Below, one piece after another: positions 41,183 through 52,160 of a stretch of 64,000 nt of DNA. The notes under the pieces are model-generated. The model was not told the origin of the DNA. It saw only the letters and a list, made by a program, of their open reading frames with translations, and did not search any database. The position numbers and the translations under genes were made by a program. The number at the start of each line of letters is the position of its first letter. Position 1 is the first letter of the stretch. Origin of the DNA: Bathymodiolus brooksi (lineage: Eukaryota; Mollusca; Bivalvia; Mytilida; Modiolidae); NCBI GenBank assembly GCA_963680875.1, contig OY804575.1, forward strand, positions 104,153,505 to 104,217,504. Direction: 5' to 3'.

Positions 41183-41605
41183 ATGACGGAAACTTCAGAT
41201 CTACAAAATGTTTCCTTTATGAGTCTTGATGAAAGTATAGGCAAGATAGAAGTTGAACCGAAGGAAGAAGCTTCAGTAGTTGAAGTTTTTCAAGATGTTC
41301 TTGACAAACTTTCTGATGTTGGGAAAAAGGACAAGCTATTGAAATTCTTTAAATTAGTACAAGATGGAAAATTCCCTTTGCATAACATTGCATTTGAGTT
41401 GTTTTTGGACATTGTAGAATGGTTTGACAAAGATGAATCACGTCAAATGAGATGTTCGCCATCAACTCTCCAATTTTGTTGGTTAGGGAGAAAGTTATTT
41501 GGTGGTCGCTTCATTCGGTTTATGTCTGGCCCAAAATATGAAAGTGACATTTTAACAGGATCTTCAACGCCGAATAGGTGTGGAAATCCGTTTGAAAGGA
41601 AATGA
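41183..41605 (+). CDS. Uncharacterised 140-residue ORF in loop of foldback element
   Basis: The frame starts MTETSDLQNVSFMSLDES and fills the loop between the arms. It is acidic at first, then has FPLHNIAFELFLDIVEWF, MRCSPSTLQFCWLGRKLF and RFIRFMSGPK, which look like a folded, conserved domain. I have a memory of similar unnamed proteins in molluscs and cnidarians but cannot name a family. The arm frame on the same strand (40897-41229) is basic and Ser/Pro-rich (PPRKRTKTSSSTPNLKSPS). The end of the ORF runs into the right arm, so the original C-terminus is probably lost. Copy B lacks the domain. Confidence 0.45.
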   Translation: MTETSDLQNVSFMSLDESIGKIEVEPKEEASVVEVFQDVLDKLSDVGKKDKLLKFFKLVQDGKFPLHNIAFELFLDIVEWFDKDESRQMRCSPSTLQFCWLGRKLFGGRFIRFMSGPKYESDILTGSSTPNRCGNPFERK

Positions 41606-42309
41606 ATATTTTGAAATTAAAAGAGATTTTTTTAATAAATTTGGTGTCCTGATTGATGGGGATTTTAAATTTGGTGTACTGCTACTTGTTTTTGTTCGTT
41701 TCCTTGGCGGTGATACAGGCAATCTCCTGAAAGTGGACAGAGTATTTATCAGTTTTATGTTTAAAAGTGTAAATTTATCAATTTTGCAGAAAACAATTAA
41801 CAAAACTAGCAACTCTCCTCATGCATTCGCAATGTGCTCTATCAGAACCGATCTCCTCAAGCAGGAAAACGAGAAAATTGACAGTTTGTAGATTTATCTA
41901 GACTTCAATTTACTTCTGACGAATCGGAAGTTATCCCCGATTACATTTAGACTCCCACGATGAAAAAATATTGAAAATTTAACTTGCATCATTGTCAAGA
42001 ACAACTTAGAAATGTAAGAGTGTCACAATTTTCGTCATGTTTTTCGTGGGACGATTGATTTTGCGAGAGTTACAGTTCATATACAAGAATAAACTATACA
42101 TGTTTCTAATCGTGAAAGCATTCGCCACAGCATAGCATTCTCTGATTTTGCAATATTCGAGCAGTAAAAAAGCAAATTTCAATTTTTGACATGTACATAC
42201 CTTGCGAAGCGTCTTCGTGAACTCTCCTCCACCAAAACCGGAAGTTATCCTCACGAATTTCTTTGCAGAACCGACTGTTCTGCTTGTGCCGATTACCAAC
42301 CGTGTACAT

Positions 42310-43103
42310 GCGGAGATCAAAATAACAGTAAACAGCATGCCGAATAATTATTATAAAAAAAAGGTATTAAAACAGAATCTAGAAATCAATACACAAGTTA
42401 CGCGTTGTCAAAATTATCCATTATATTTTTCAGCACATTGACAGTAAAACAAAATGAACATAATTGTAAAAGGGATCCGATATATAGCGAATATAGGTGA
42501 CTGTTGTAAAACACTCTTTCCGTTGTAAATATAAAGGAAATGAAACATTTTGTTCATTTAAAATAGTTGTTTGTCAAAAAGGTACGTTATAGCTGTTCAC
42601 TTCAGTATTTAATTTTCCAACGATTATTAGATTTAAATTAGTCCTCTGAGTCACTCGTCGCAACTTCGGCTGATTCCGTACCTTCATCAAACCTCGTCCG
42701 TATTACGATAGCTCCCATTGGAACTACTTTCGGAAATCTTCAATGAAGGTAACTTGAATAATACTGCGCCCTCTATCGGCACTTTCGCTGGATGAGGTTA
42801 ATGCAGCGACTAGCGGGAGAGTAATATAACGACTGGATTATTCGGGTTACAATGAAGGAGGTATTAAAATAATTTCACTTTCGAATATTCGTCCAATAAT
42901 AATATATTTTCATTCGTCGCAATGTCGGCTGATTCCGTACCATATATCAAAGACCAATATTTTTCAAAGAAAACTCTATACACTCATCTATTGTCGCCAT
43001 TTTAGAACTTATTCGCGGTGCCCAATGTTTGATTGAAGTGATATGGTCTTCCGGCGAAGAAATGTGACGCGTAGACGCATATCAAATACCGTATTACAGC
43101 CTA
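42310..43103. other. Lead-in to tandem array
   Basis: CGGCTGATTCCGTACC occurs twice (near 42668 and 42927). A fragment of the array unit (CTGCGCCCTCTATCGGCACT and GCAGCGACTAGCGGGAG) is at about 42755-42850. No gene. Confidence 0.55.
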
Positions 43104-44374
43104 ACTTGAATACTACTGCGCCCTCTATCGGCACTTTCGCTGGACGAGGGCTTGAACGCTCTTAGTGGTAAAAATTCGTCAGGCTGCTGGGTGGTACAGC
43201 CGACCAATCAAATGTCAGATATTAGCGCGTATGCGCATTAGTGAATCCCTTTACTTCCGTTTGTAAATATTGACAAAACAAACACGGAGAATGATTGTGC
43301 ACGTGCCTTTGCATATTTAGAAAACAAATACACCTTTATTCTCATAATTATGATTTAAATTGCCATAGATTCACAAATCTTTAAAGATTTAAAAAAATAA
43401 AACACTGGGTAATCAGTTTTTGAAGTTTTTATGTTTTAATCTAAATTTGCTAAAATGTCGCAATACACATCTAACATGTATTTTTGTAATGTATGTGGGA
43501 CAATAAAAGTGAATTTATTGTGGATAATAGGGTCGATACACGTAACTTGCCGTTAACATAGGATTGTATAAATATGGATATGCACAAGTTAAATTAAGGA
43601 AAATGGGATGAAATAATAAAGAAATTTTATTGAAAATAAATATGTAAACAGAAAGTTGATTATTTCATAAATTAAAATGATTTTTAATACAATTTATAAA
43701 GAAATACCCATCACAATATCGTTATTTAGGTAAATACTTATTAGACTGATTTTTTTAAACCCATTTTTGTCTTTAATTGATAACTGACCCAAGTTAGCCT
43801 AAATAAATGAAATGTGTTAATTATATAAATCCTTGCCTTCTATCAATTTTAATTTCTTATCTAATTCTTATTCTTATTATGTAACGATATGGTCAGGTTG
43901 TTATTTTCATTGAATGGCATCTCAAAATAGATGGCTTCACAGTAGGAGCTCTTCCTGTATATTGGTTACACCCTGTATATTACAACTGACAGCTAATGCA
44001 TGACAAACAATTTTAATCAACCATCAGTATCATAAAATACATTTTTTTTTAATCTTTATTTTAAATGAAATTAAAAAATCATTATAAGAGTGAATTCAAT
44101 TCAAGCTTTTATTTACTTTCCAACTTTGAAATAAAAATCATTATGTTTTAATATTTAAAGAATAGTAATTATTCATTTATGTTTTATTTCATGTTTGGTT
44201 GTATTTATCCGGATATGTGTATTGCATACAACATTACATCATCTGATCGCTCCATTGGACATTATTTACAAACATTTTAGCTCCTCCTATTTTATGTCGT
44301 AATACCCATAAGTCATAGCGATTTACTATTTCCGGTTTGACGGATTTTTTTCAATGAATGCATCCAGGCGTTAA

Positions 44375-44870
44375 TGCAGCGACTAGCGGGAGAGTAATAT
44401 AAAGACTGGATTATTCGGGTTAATTACAGCCGAGGTATTGCAATCGTAACTACTCGGCCATTCTCGCTACCCTGCAAATAACCTCGTACGTACATAGTAG
44501 AAATTCTTCTTAAATTGTTTGCCGGAAGTTAAGTTAAGTTAAGCCGCACAAAAATATAGTTCACGAAAATCCAATATGGAAGACATACTAAGTAAAATCT
44601 AATCATGCAAAACTAATTAAAACTTTAATTGAAATATAGAATTTTTTTTAAAATATAACTTTATCAAACTTTCATGTAACTGACATGTGAAAAGTAGTGC
44701 GATTTATACGCTTAATCCATACGAGGTTATTTGCAGGGTAGCGAGAATGGCCGAGTAGTTACGATTGGAGGTATTGAGGAAGCGAAGCGGACTCACCCGA
44801 GGTTTGCCGATTGTCCTCTGAGTAACCCGAATAATCCAGTCGTTATATTACGCTCCCGCTGGTCGCTACG
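44375..44870. mobile_element. TTAA-flanked MITE (array copy 1)
   Basis: It is flanked by TTAA at 44371-44374 and 44871-44874. The ends TGCAGCGACTAGCGGGAG and CTCCCGCTGGTCGCTACG are inverted, continuing through GGATTATTCGGGTTA. A smaller element is nested at 44441-44767. Confidence 0.8.
44441..44767. mobile_element. 327-bp element with 9-bp duplication, nested
   Basis: GAGGTATTG flanks both sides (44432-44440 and 44768-44776). The ends are CAATCGTAACTACTCGG and its complement, extending over about 45 bases. Nine-base duplications with long TIRs fit Mutator-like (MULE) elements. Related ends occur at 49065-49139 and 54090-54196. Confidence 0.75.
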
Positions 44871-46149
44871 TTAACGCTAACTTGAATAATACTGCGCCCT
44901 CTATCGGCACTTTCGCTGGACGAGGGCTTGAACGCTCTTAGTGGTAAAAATCCGTCAGGCTGCTGGATGGTACAGCCGACCAATCGAATGTCAGATATTA
45001 GCGCGTATGCGCATTAGTGAATCCCTTTACTTCCGTTTGTAAATATTGACAAAACAAACACGGAGAATGATTGTGCACGTGCCTTTGCATATTTAGAAAA
45101 CAAATACACCTTTATTCTCATAATTATGATTTAAATTGCCATAGATTCACAAATCTTTAAAGATTTAAAAAAATAAAACACTGGGTAATCAGTTTTTGAA
45201 GTTTTTATGTTTTAATCTAAATTTGCTAAAATGTCGCAATACACATCTTACATGTATTTTTGTAATGTATGTGGGACAATAAAAGTGAATTTATTGTGGA
45301 TAATAGGGTCGATACACGTAACTTGCCGTTAACATAAGATTGTATACATATGGATATGCACAAGTTAAATTAAGGAAAATGGGATGAAATAATAAAGAAA
45401 TTTTATTGAAAATAAATATGTAAACAGAAAGTTGATTATTTCATAAATTAAAATGATTTTTAATACAATTTATAAAGAAATACCCATCACAATATCGTTA
45501 TTTAGGTAAATACTTATTAGACTGATTTTTTTAAACCCATTTTTGTCTTTAATTGATAACTGACCCAAGTTAGCCTAAATAAATGAAATGTGTTAATTAT
45601 ATAAATCCTTGCCTTCTATCAATTTTAATTTCTTATCTAATTCTTATTCTTATTATGTAACAATATGGTCAGGTTGTTATTTTCATTGAATGGCATCTCA
45701 AAATAGATGGCTTCACAGTAGGAGCTCTTCCTGTATATTGGTTACATCCTGTATATTACAACTGACAGCTAATGCATGACAAACAATTTTAATCAGCCAT
45801 CAGTATCATAAAATACATTTTTTTTTAATCTTTATTTTAAATGAAATTAAAAGATCATTATAAGAGTGAATTCAATTCAAGCTTTTATTTACTTTCCAAC
45901 TTTGAAATAAAAATCATTATGTTTTAATATTTAAAGAATAGTAATTATTCATTTATGTTTTATTTCATGTTTAGTTGTATTTATCCGGATATGTGTATTG
46001 CATACAACATTACATCATCTGATCGCTCCATTGGACATTATTTACAAACACTTTAGCTCCTCCTATTTTATGTCGTAATACCCATAAGTCATAGCTATTT
46101 ACTATTTCCGGTTTGACGGATTTTTTCAATGAATGCATCCAGGCGTTAA

Positions 46150-46645
46150 TGCAGCGACTAGCGGGAGAGTAATATAACGACTGGATTATTCGGGTTAATT
46201 ACAGCCGAGGTATTGCAATCGTAACTACTCGGCCATTCTCGCTACCCTGCAAATAACCTCGTACGTACATAGTAGAAATTCTTCTTAAATTGTTTGCCGG
46301 AAGTTAAGTTAAGTTAAGCCGCACAAAAATATAGTTCACGAAAATCCAATATGGAAGACATACTAAGTAAAATCTAATCATGCAAAACTAATTAAAACTT
46401 TAATTGAAATATAGAATTTTTTTTAAAATATAACTTTATCAAACTTTCATGTAACTGACATGTGAAAAGTAGTGCGATTTATACGCTTAATCCATACGAG
46501 GTTATTTGCAGGGTAGCGAGAATGGCCGAGTAGTTACGATTGGAGGTATTGAGGAAGCGAAGCGGACTCACCCGAGGTTTGCCGATTGTCCTCTGAGTAA
46601 CCCGAATAATCCAGTCGTTATATTACGCTCCCGCTGGTCGCTACG
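46150..46645. mobile_element. TTAA-flanked MITE (array copy 2)
   Basis: Nearly identical to the copy at 44375, including the nested 9-bp-duplication element. TTAA lies at 46146-46149 and 46646-46649. Confidence 0.8.
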
Positions 46646-47933
46646 TTAACGCTAACTTGAATAATACTGCGCCCTCTATCGGCACTTTCGCTGGACGAGG
46701 GCTTGAACGCTCTTAGTGGTAAAAATCCGTCAGGCTGCTGGATGGTACAGCCGACCAATCGAATGTCAGATATTAGCGCGTATGCGCATTAGTGAATCCC
46801 TTTACTTCCGTTTGTAAATATTGACAAAACAAACACGGAGAATGATTGTGCACGTGCCTTTGCATATTTAGAAAACAAATACACCTTTATTCTCATAATT
46901 ATGATTTAAATTGCCATAGATTCACAAATCTTTAAAGATTTAAAAAAATAAAACACTGGGTAATCAGTTTTTGAAGTTTTTATGTTTTAATCTAAATTTG
47001 CTAAAATGTCGCAATACACATCTTACATGTATTTTTGTAATGTATGTGGGACAATAAAAGTGAATTTATTGTGGATAATAGGGTCGATACACGTAACTTG
47101 CCGTTAACATAAGATTGTATACATATGGATATGCACAAGTTAAATTAAGGAAAATGGGATGAAATAATAAAGAAATTTTATTGAAAATAAATATGTAAAC
47201 AGAAAGTTGATTATTTCATAAATTAAAATGATTTTTAATACAATTTATAAAGAAATACCCATCACAATATCGTTATTTAGGTAAATACTTATTAGACTGA
47301 TTTTTTTAAACCCATTTTTGTCTTTAATTGATAACTGACCCAAGTTAGCCTAAATAAATGAAATGTGACTTAATGTATTAATTATATAAATCCTTGCCTT
47401 CTATCAATTTTAATTTCTTAACTAATTCTTATTCTTATTATGTAACAATATGGTCAGGTTTTTATTTTCATTGAATGGCATCTCAAAATAGATGGCTTCA
47501 CAGTAGGAGCTCTTCCTGTATATTGGTTACATCCTGTATATTACAACTGACAGCTAATGCATGACAAACAATTTTAATCAGCCATCAGTATCATAAAATA
47601 CATTTTTTTTAATCTTTATTTTAAATGAAATTAAAAAATCATTATAAGAGTGAATTCAATTCAAGCTTTTATTTACTTTCCAACTTTGAAATAAAAATCA
47701 TTATGTTTTAATATTTAAAGAATAGTAATTATTCATTTATGTTTTATTTCATGTTTGGTTGTATTTATCCGGATATGTGTATTGCATACAACATTACATC
47801 ATCTGATCGCTCCATTGGACATTATTTACAAACACTTTAGCTCCTCCTATTTTATGTCGTAATACCCATAAGTCATAGCGATTTACTATTTCCGGTTTGA
47901 CGGATTTTTTCAATGAATGCATCCAGGCGTTAA

Positions 47934-48368
47934 TGCAGCGACTAGCGGGAGAGTAATATAACGACTGGATTATTCGGGTTAATTACAGCCGAGGTATTGC
48001 AATCGTAACTACTCGGCCATTCTCGCTACCCTGCAAATAACCTCGTAAGTACATAGTAGAAATTCTTCTTAAATTGTTTGCCGTACTAAGTAAAATCTAA
48101 TCATGCAAAACTAATTAAAACTTTAATTGAAATATAGAATTTTTTTTAAAATATAACTTTATCAAACTTTCATGTGACTGACATGTGAAAAGTAGTGCGA
48201 TTTATACGCTTAATGCATACGAGGTTATTTGCAGGGTAGCGAGAATGGCCGAGTAGTTACGATTGGAGGTATTGAGGAAGCGAAGCGGACTCACCCGAGG
48301 TTTGCCGATTGTCCTCTGAGTAACCCGAATAATCCAGTCGTTATATTACGCTCCCGCTGGTCGCTACG
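47934..48368. mobile_element. TTAA-flanked MITE (array copy 3, deleted)
   Basis: Same ends and TTAA flanks (47930-47933 and 48369-48372), but about 60 bases are missing after TTGCCG (near 48081), removing the GTTAAGTTAAGTTAAGCC stretch. The deletion explains the shorter spacing of this unit. Confidence 0.8.
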
Positions 48369-48772
48369 TTAACGCTAACTTGAATAATACTGCGCCCTCT
48401 ATCGGCACTTTCGCTGGACGAGGGCTTGAACGCTCTTAGTGGTAAAAATCCGTCAGGCTGCTGGCTGGTACAGCCGACCAATCGAACGTCAGATATTAGC
48501 GCGTATGCGCATTAGTGAATCCCTTTACTTCCGTTTGTAAATATTGACAAAACAAACACGGAGAATGATTGTGCACGTGCCTTTGCATATTTAGAAAACA
48601 AATACACCTTTATTCTCATAATTATGATTTAAATTGCCATAGATTCACAAATCTTTAAAGATTTAAAAAAATAAAACACTGGGTAATCAGTTTTTGAAGT
48701 TTTTATGTTTTAATCTAAATTTGCTAAAATGTCGCAATACACATCTAACATGTATTTTTGTAATGTATGTGG

Positions 48773-49453
48773 TAGCTGCAATAATGTAGCTCCTGTGACA
48801 AACTTGTGTCTCGGCAGAGCTACAACGCGGTCCCATTCGTCACAATGGAGCAAAAAAAAAGTTGCAGTTGAAACATAAAAACTCACTATTTACGCTTCAA
48901 ACATTTCATTATAACAATTACTGATGATCCCAGTCCTTGTTAAATCGGTTTGGCTGAGAAATATATGCTTTTCAAAGTTAGCAACAACCTTGTTCAAATT
49001 TATCGATGTTTTCCATAACCGGAAACTACGGAAGGCGGAGCTTTTCTAAATATGGTAAACATTTCAATCGTAACTACTCGGCCATTCTCGCTACCCTGTT
49101 ATTTGCAGGGTAGCGAGAATGGCCGAGTAGTTACGATTGGTAAGCATTCACGCCTAAATCGCCAAATATGGTATCGACATCTAAATAGTGAGGCCGGAAA
49201 TGACGAAATTCAAAATTTTCAAAGAGGAGATTTTTATTTTGTGGGAATTACATTCTAAAATACTGGTAGGTGATACAAACTTGTTATAATAATGGACAAA
49301 AGGAAAGGTTATGTCTTATTATTGATAAATGCAGGCGTCAGAAGCTCTGTAAGCGAGCGCAAAAAATCTCGGCGGCTGCTCCATTACGTGTAATGGCATA
49401 CCGTTATAACCCTTGCGAGTAAGCGAGCATTTAGGGTTTTATTATTAGAACTA
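48773..49453. mobile_element. 681-bp insertion with 9-bp duplication TGTATGTGG
   Basis: The insertion is found only in the fourth array unit. TGTATGTGG lies at 48764-48772 and 49454-49462, and the other units have it once. Ends TAGCTGCAATAAT and ATTATTAGAACTA are weakly inverted. It contains GAGCGCAAAAAATCTCGG and TAAGCGAGCATTTAG, and a 75-bp hairpin at 49065. No coding frame. Confidence 0.8.
49065..49139. repeat. Perfect 34-bp-arm hairpin
   Basis: Arms CAATCGTAACTACTCGG... (49065-49098) and the exact complement (49106-49139) close on a 7-base loop, TTATTTG. The arms are the ends of the element at 44441, here with nothing between them. Flanks GTAAACATT and GTAAGCATT differ by one base, like a 9-bp duplication. 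Confidence 0.85.
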
Positions 49454-50486
49454 TGTATGTGGGACAATAAAAGTGAATTTATTGTGGATAATAGGGTCGA
49501 TACACGTAACTTGCCGTCAACATAAGATTGTATACATATGGATATGCACAAGTTAAATTAAGGAAAATGGGATGAAATAATAAAGAAATTTTATTGAAAA
49601 TAAATATGTAAACAGAAAGTTGATTATTTCATAAATTAAAATGATTTTTAATACAATTTATAAAGAAATACCCATCACAATATCGTTATTTAGGTAAATA
49701 CTTATTAGACTGATTTTTTTAAACCCATTTTTGTCTTTAATTGATAACTGACCCAAGTTAGCCTAAATGAATGAAATGTGACTTAATGTATTAATTATAT
49801 AAATCCTTGCCTTCTATCAATTTTAATTTCTTAACTAATTCTTATTCTTATTATGTAACAATATGGTCAGGTTGTTATTTTCATTGAATGGCATCTCAAA
49901 ATAGATAGCTTCATAGTAGGAGCTCTTCCTGTATATTGGTTACATCCTGTATATTACAACTGACAGCTAATGCATGACAAACAATTTTAATCAGCCATCA
50001 GTATCATAAAATACATTTTTTTTTAATCTTTATTTTAAATGAAATTAAAAAATCATTATAAGAGTGAATTCAATTCAAGCTTTTATTTACTTTCCAACTT
50101 TGAAATAAAAATCATTATGTTTTAATATTTAAAGAATAGTAATTATTCATTTATGTTTTATTTCATGTTTGGTTGTATTTATCCGGATATGTGTATTGCA
50201 TACAACATTACATCATCTGATCGCTCCATTGGACATTATTTACAAACACTTTAGCTCCTCCTATTTTATGTCGTAATACCCATAAGTCATAGCGATTTAC
50301 TATTTCCGGTTTGACGGATTTTTTCAATGAATGCATCCAGGCGTTAATGCAGCGACTAACGGGAGAGTAATATCACGACTGGATTATTCGGGTTACGGTA
50401 ATAAAAATTCCTCAGTATATAGCTTTTTAATAGTCCGCAATTATCTGGGAGTAATAACACAAACCCAGTAGATATTACACACATTG

Positions 50487-50727
50487 CAGGGGTGGATCCA
50501 GGGGGGGGGGGGGGCTAAAATTAGAAAAAATATGATTTTTTTGGCGTAAGATCGTGATTTTTCACACGAAATACCCCAACATTTTTCGCGCCTCCCTCCG
50601 CAATTGGAAAAAATATGATTTTTTGGCGTAAAATCGTGATTTTTCACACGAAACACCCCAAAATTTTTCGCTCGCCGCAATTTTTTTAAGTGCGCCCCCC
50701 TAACTTGAAATCCTGGATCCGCCCCTG
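50487..50727. mobile_element. CAGGGG-TGGATCC MITE, 5-bp duplication CATTG
   Basis: The ends are CAGGGGTGGATCCAGG and CCTGGATCCGCCCCTG, flanked by CATTG on both sides (50482-50486 and 50728-50732). Two internal AAAATATGATTTTTTGGCGT-type repeats occur. It is a sibling, in opposite orientation, of 28729-28907. Confidence 0.8.
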
Positions 50728-51178
50728 CATTGTACATGTATACATATATAACTGAATATAGTTACTTCATGTTGACTGAGTATGAAGAACAATATTATTC
50801 TTGAAAGAAAATGAAATTAATGGTCGACTATCAGAATATTTGTGCTTGATTGAACTGGGTGTAAAAAACAAATGTATTTTATTACTTCAGCAGTTCAAAA
50901 TATAACGGTTTCCACTTACCCAGTCCCAGGTTCATTGATTTCTATTTCTATTTCAGCGTGATGATGGACAATCAGCATTGCTTGATTGGAACAGTGCTAT
51001 AAATTACTTTTCTTTGAATTTGTTGGAATGGGATTAAGGAAATCACATTCCAATAATTCTGGAGAATGCATCTAATGGCATTCATTTATTCAAACCTAAA
51101 AGAAATCTTTTTTGAAAAATCATTCTAAACACGACAATTAAATTTTCCCGCCAAAATGTCTTTTTAATCCAACATATG

Positions 51179-52005
51179 TTTCAAGTTTCAAGTTTTTATT
51201 AATAAGAAAAATCAATCAAACATTGATGTCCTCCTCACATTAACATGATATTAAATCAGTAAGCATATATAATTATGAATACAATACATTTTTTTAAAAT
51301 GACAAAATATCATATTAAAGAAAAATAAACTTATCTGATATTCATACAATCTTTGATATAGTGACATATATTCATAGTGTCATCAATATTATTTGGATTT
51401 AACAATCTAGTTATTGTTTTCATATATTCACTTGGACACAAATCATCGGCTTGCAGTTTAATGTTCAATTTTTTTAATAAAAGTTTTCTAACATTAGCAA
51501 ATTTAGTGCAATGGATAAGAAAGTGTTGTTCATCTTCTTTTTGATTGCATTGAGAGCATAATCTATTTTCTCTTTTTATTTTCGGTCTAAAATATCTACC
51601 TTTTTCAATTAAAAGGCTATGAGAACTTAATCTTAATTTGGTTAGTTCTCTAGTAATATTTACTGGAAGTTTTAATGAAAGATAATCTTGTAAAATAAAA
51701 TCTTTTGGATAGATAATTGCAAAGAAAAATAGTTTATTAACATGTTCTTGAGTAGATAAATGTTGTAGTTTATTGAAAGTGACCTTAGAATGTTGGTCAG
51801 TTAACAACTGATTTATTTTATTAATGTCAAAATCTAAACTAGTTAGATTCAAATTTTGTAGAGAGTTGTGAATAAATTTTTGCCAAGATCTGTGTCCATC
51901 AATAAATAGAGATTTATCTACCTCATTGACCTCTCCAAGCAACCTATCAGAGGGAAGTTTTTTAGTCTATTGAAATATTTAAGTGCAAGAATAGTTATAA
52001 AATAA
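51179..52005 (-). pseudogene. LINE reverse-transcriptase 3' end (fragment)
   Basis: An open frame of 203 codons (51942-51331) encodes the C-terminal part of a LINE ORF2. It has RENRLCSQCNQKEDEQHFL followed by IHCTKFANVR, the Cys/His knuckle typical after the RT domain. One frameshift near 51955 separates it from KYFNRLKNFP. The 3' end is a TTCAAGTTTCAAG tract (51179-51197), which on the minus strand is the tandem CTTGAAACTTGAAA tail. The endonuclease and RT core are missing: a typical 5'-truncated copy. Confidence 0.75.
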
Positions 52006-52079
52006 AACGTGTGTGATTGACGTTCTGCATTACGCAGTGATATCGCTAACTGTAATGTGGTCATTCTAAATTGACAAAA

Positions 52080-52160
52080 ATGTTACTTTTGATTAGATAC
52101 GTGTTTCTTATATGGATATCATGTAAAGCTCAATTCAAAAGTAAACCGTGTTATTCAGAG
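52080..52160 (+). CDS. Possible signal-peptide first exon
   Basis: The 27 codons read MLLLIRYVFLIWISCKAQF and then KSKPCYSE, followed at once by GTAAGT. The hydrophobic N-terminus, small residues before the likely cleavage site and the strong donor make a plausible first exon of a secreted protein. I found no certain second exon; one acceptor at about 53328 opens LHVLSMTVHQYDKWLCKTVH in the right phase, but this proves little. It could be chance. Confidence 0.3.

Larger units (their letters stand above)
40453..42304. mobile_element. Foldback element A, 5-bp duplication TACAT
   Basis: Left arm 40453-41165 and right arm 41568-42304 are near-identical inverted copies of about 715-735 bases around a loop of about 400 bases. 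The outer ends are CACGGCTGGTAATCGG and its complement. TACAT flanks both sides (40448-40452 and 42305-42309). A second copy is at 58919-60469. The CAC ends and 5-bp duplications recall Transib/ProtoRAG, but no such transposase is present. Confidence 0.85.
43104..50395. repeat. Tandem array of ~1.775-kb composite units
   Basis: The marker CTTGAATA-TACTGCGCCC begins units at 43104, 44881, 46656 and 48379 (spacings 1777, 1775 and 1723). Each unit is an AT-rich core of about 1270 bases plus a TTAA-flanked element of about 435-500 bases. The last unit contains a unique 681-bp insertion and stops inside the TTAA element. The copies differ by very few bases, so the amplification is recent. No long open frame. 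Confidence 0.92.

Noticed and set aside
40453..42304. Assignment of the foldback element to ProtoRAG/Transib
   Set aside because: CAC ends and 5-bp duplications fit, but no RAG1-like catalytic region or matching heptamer/nonamer pattern was seen, so the family is left open.
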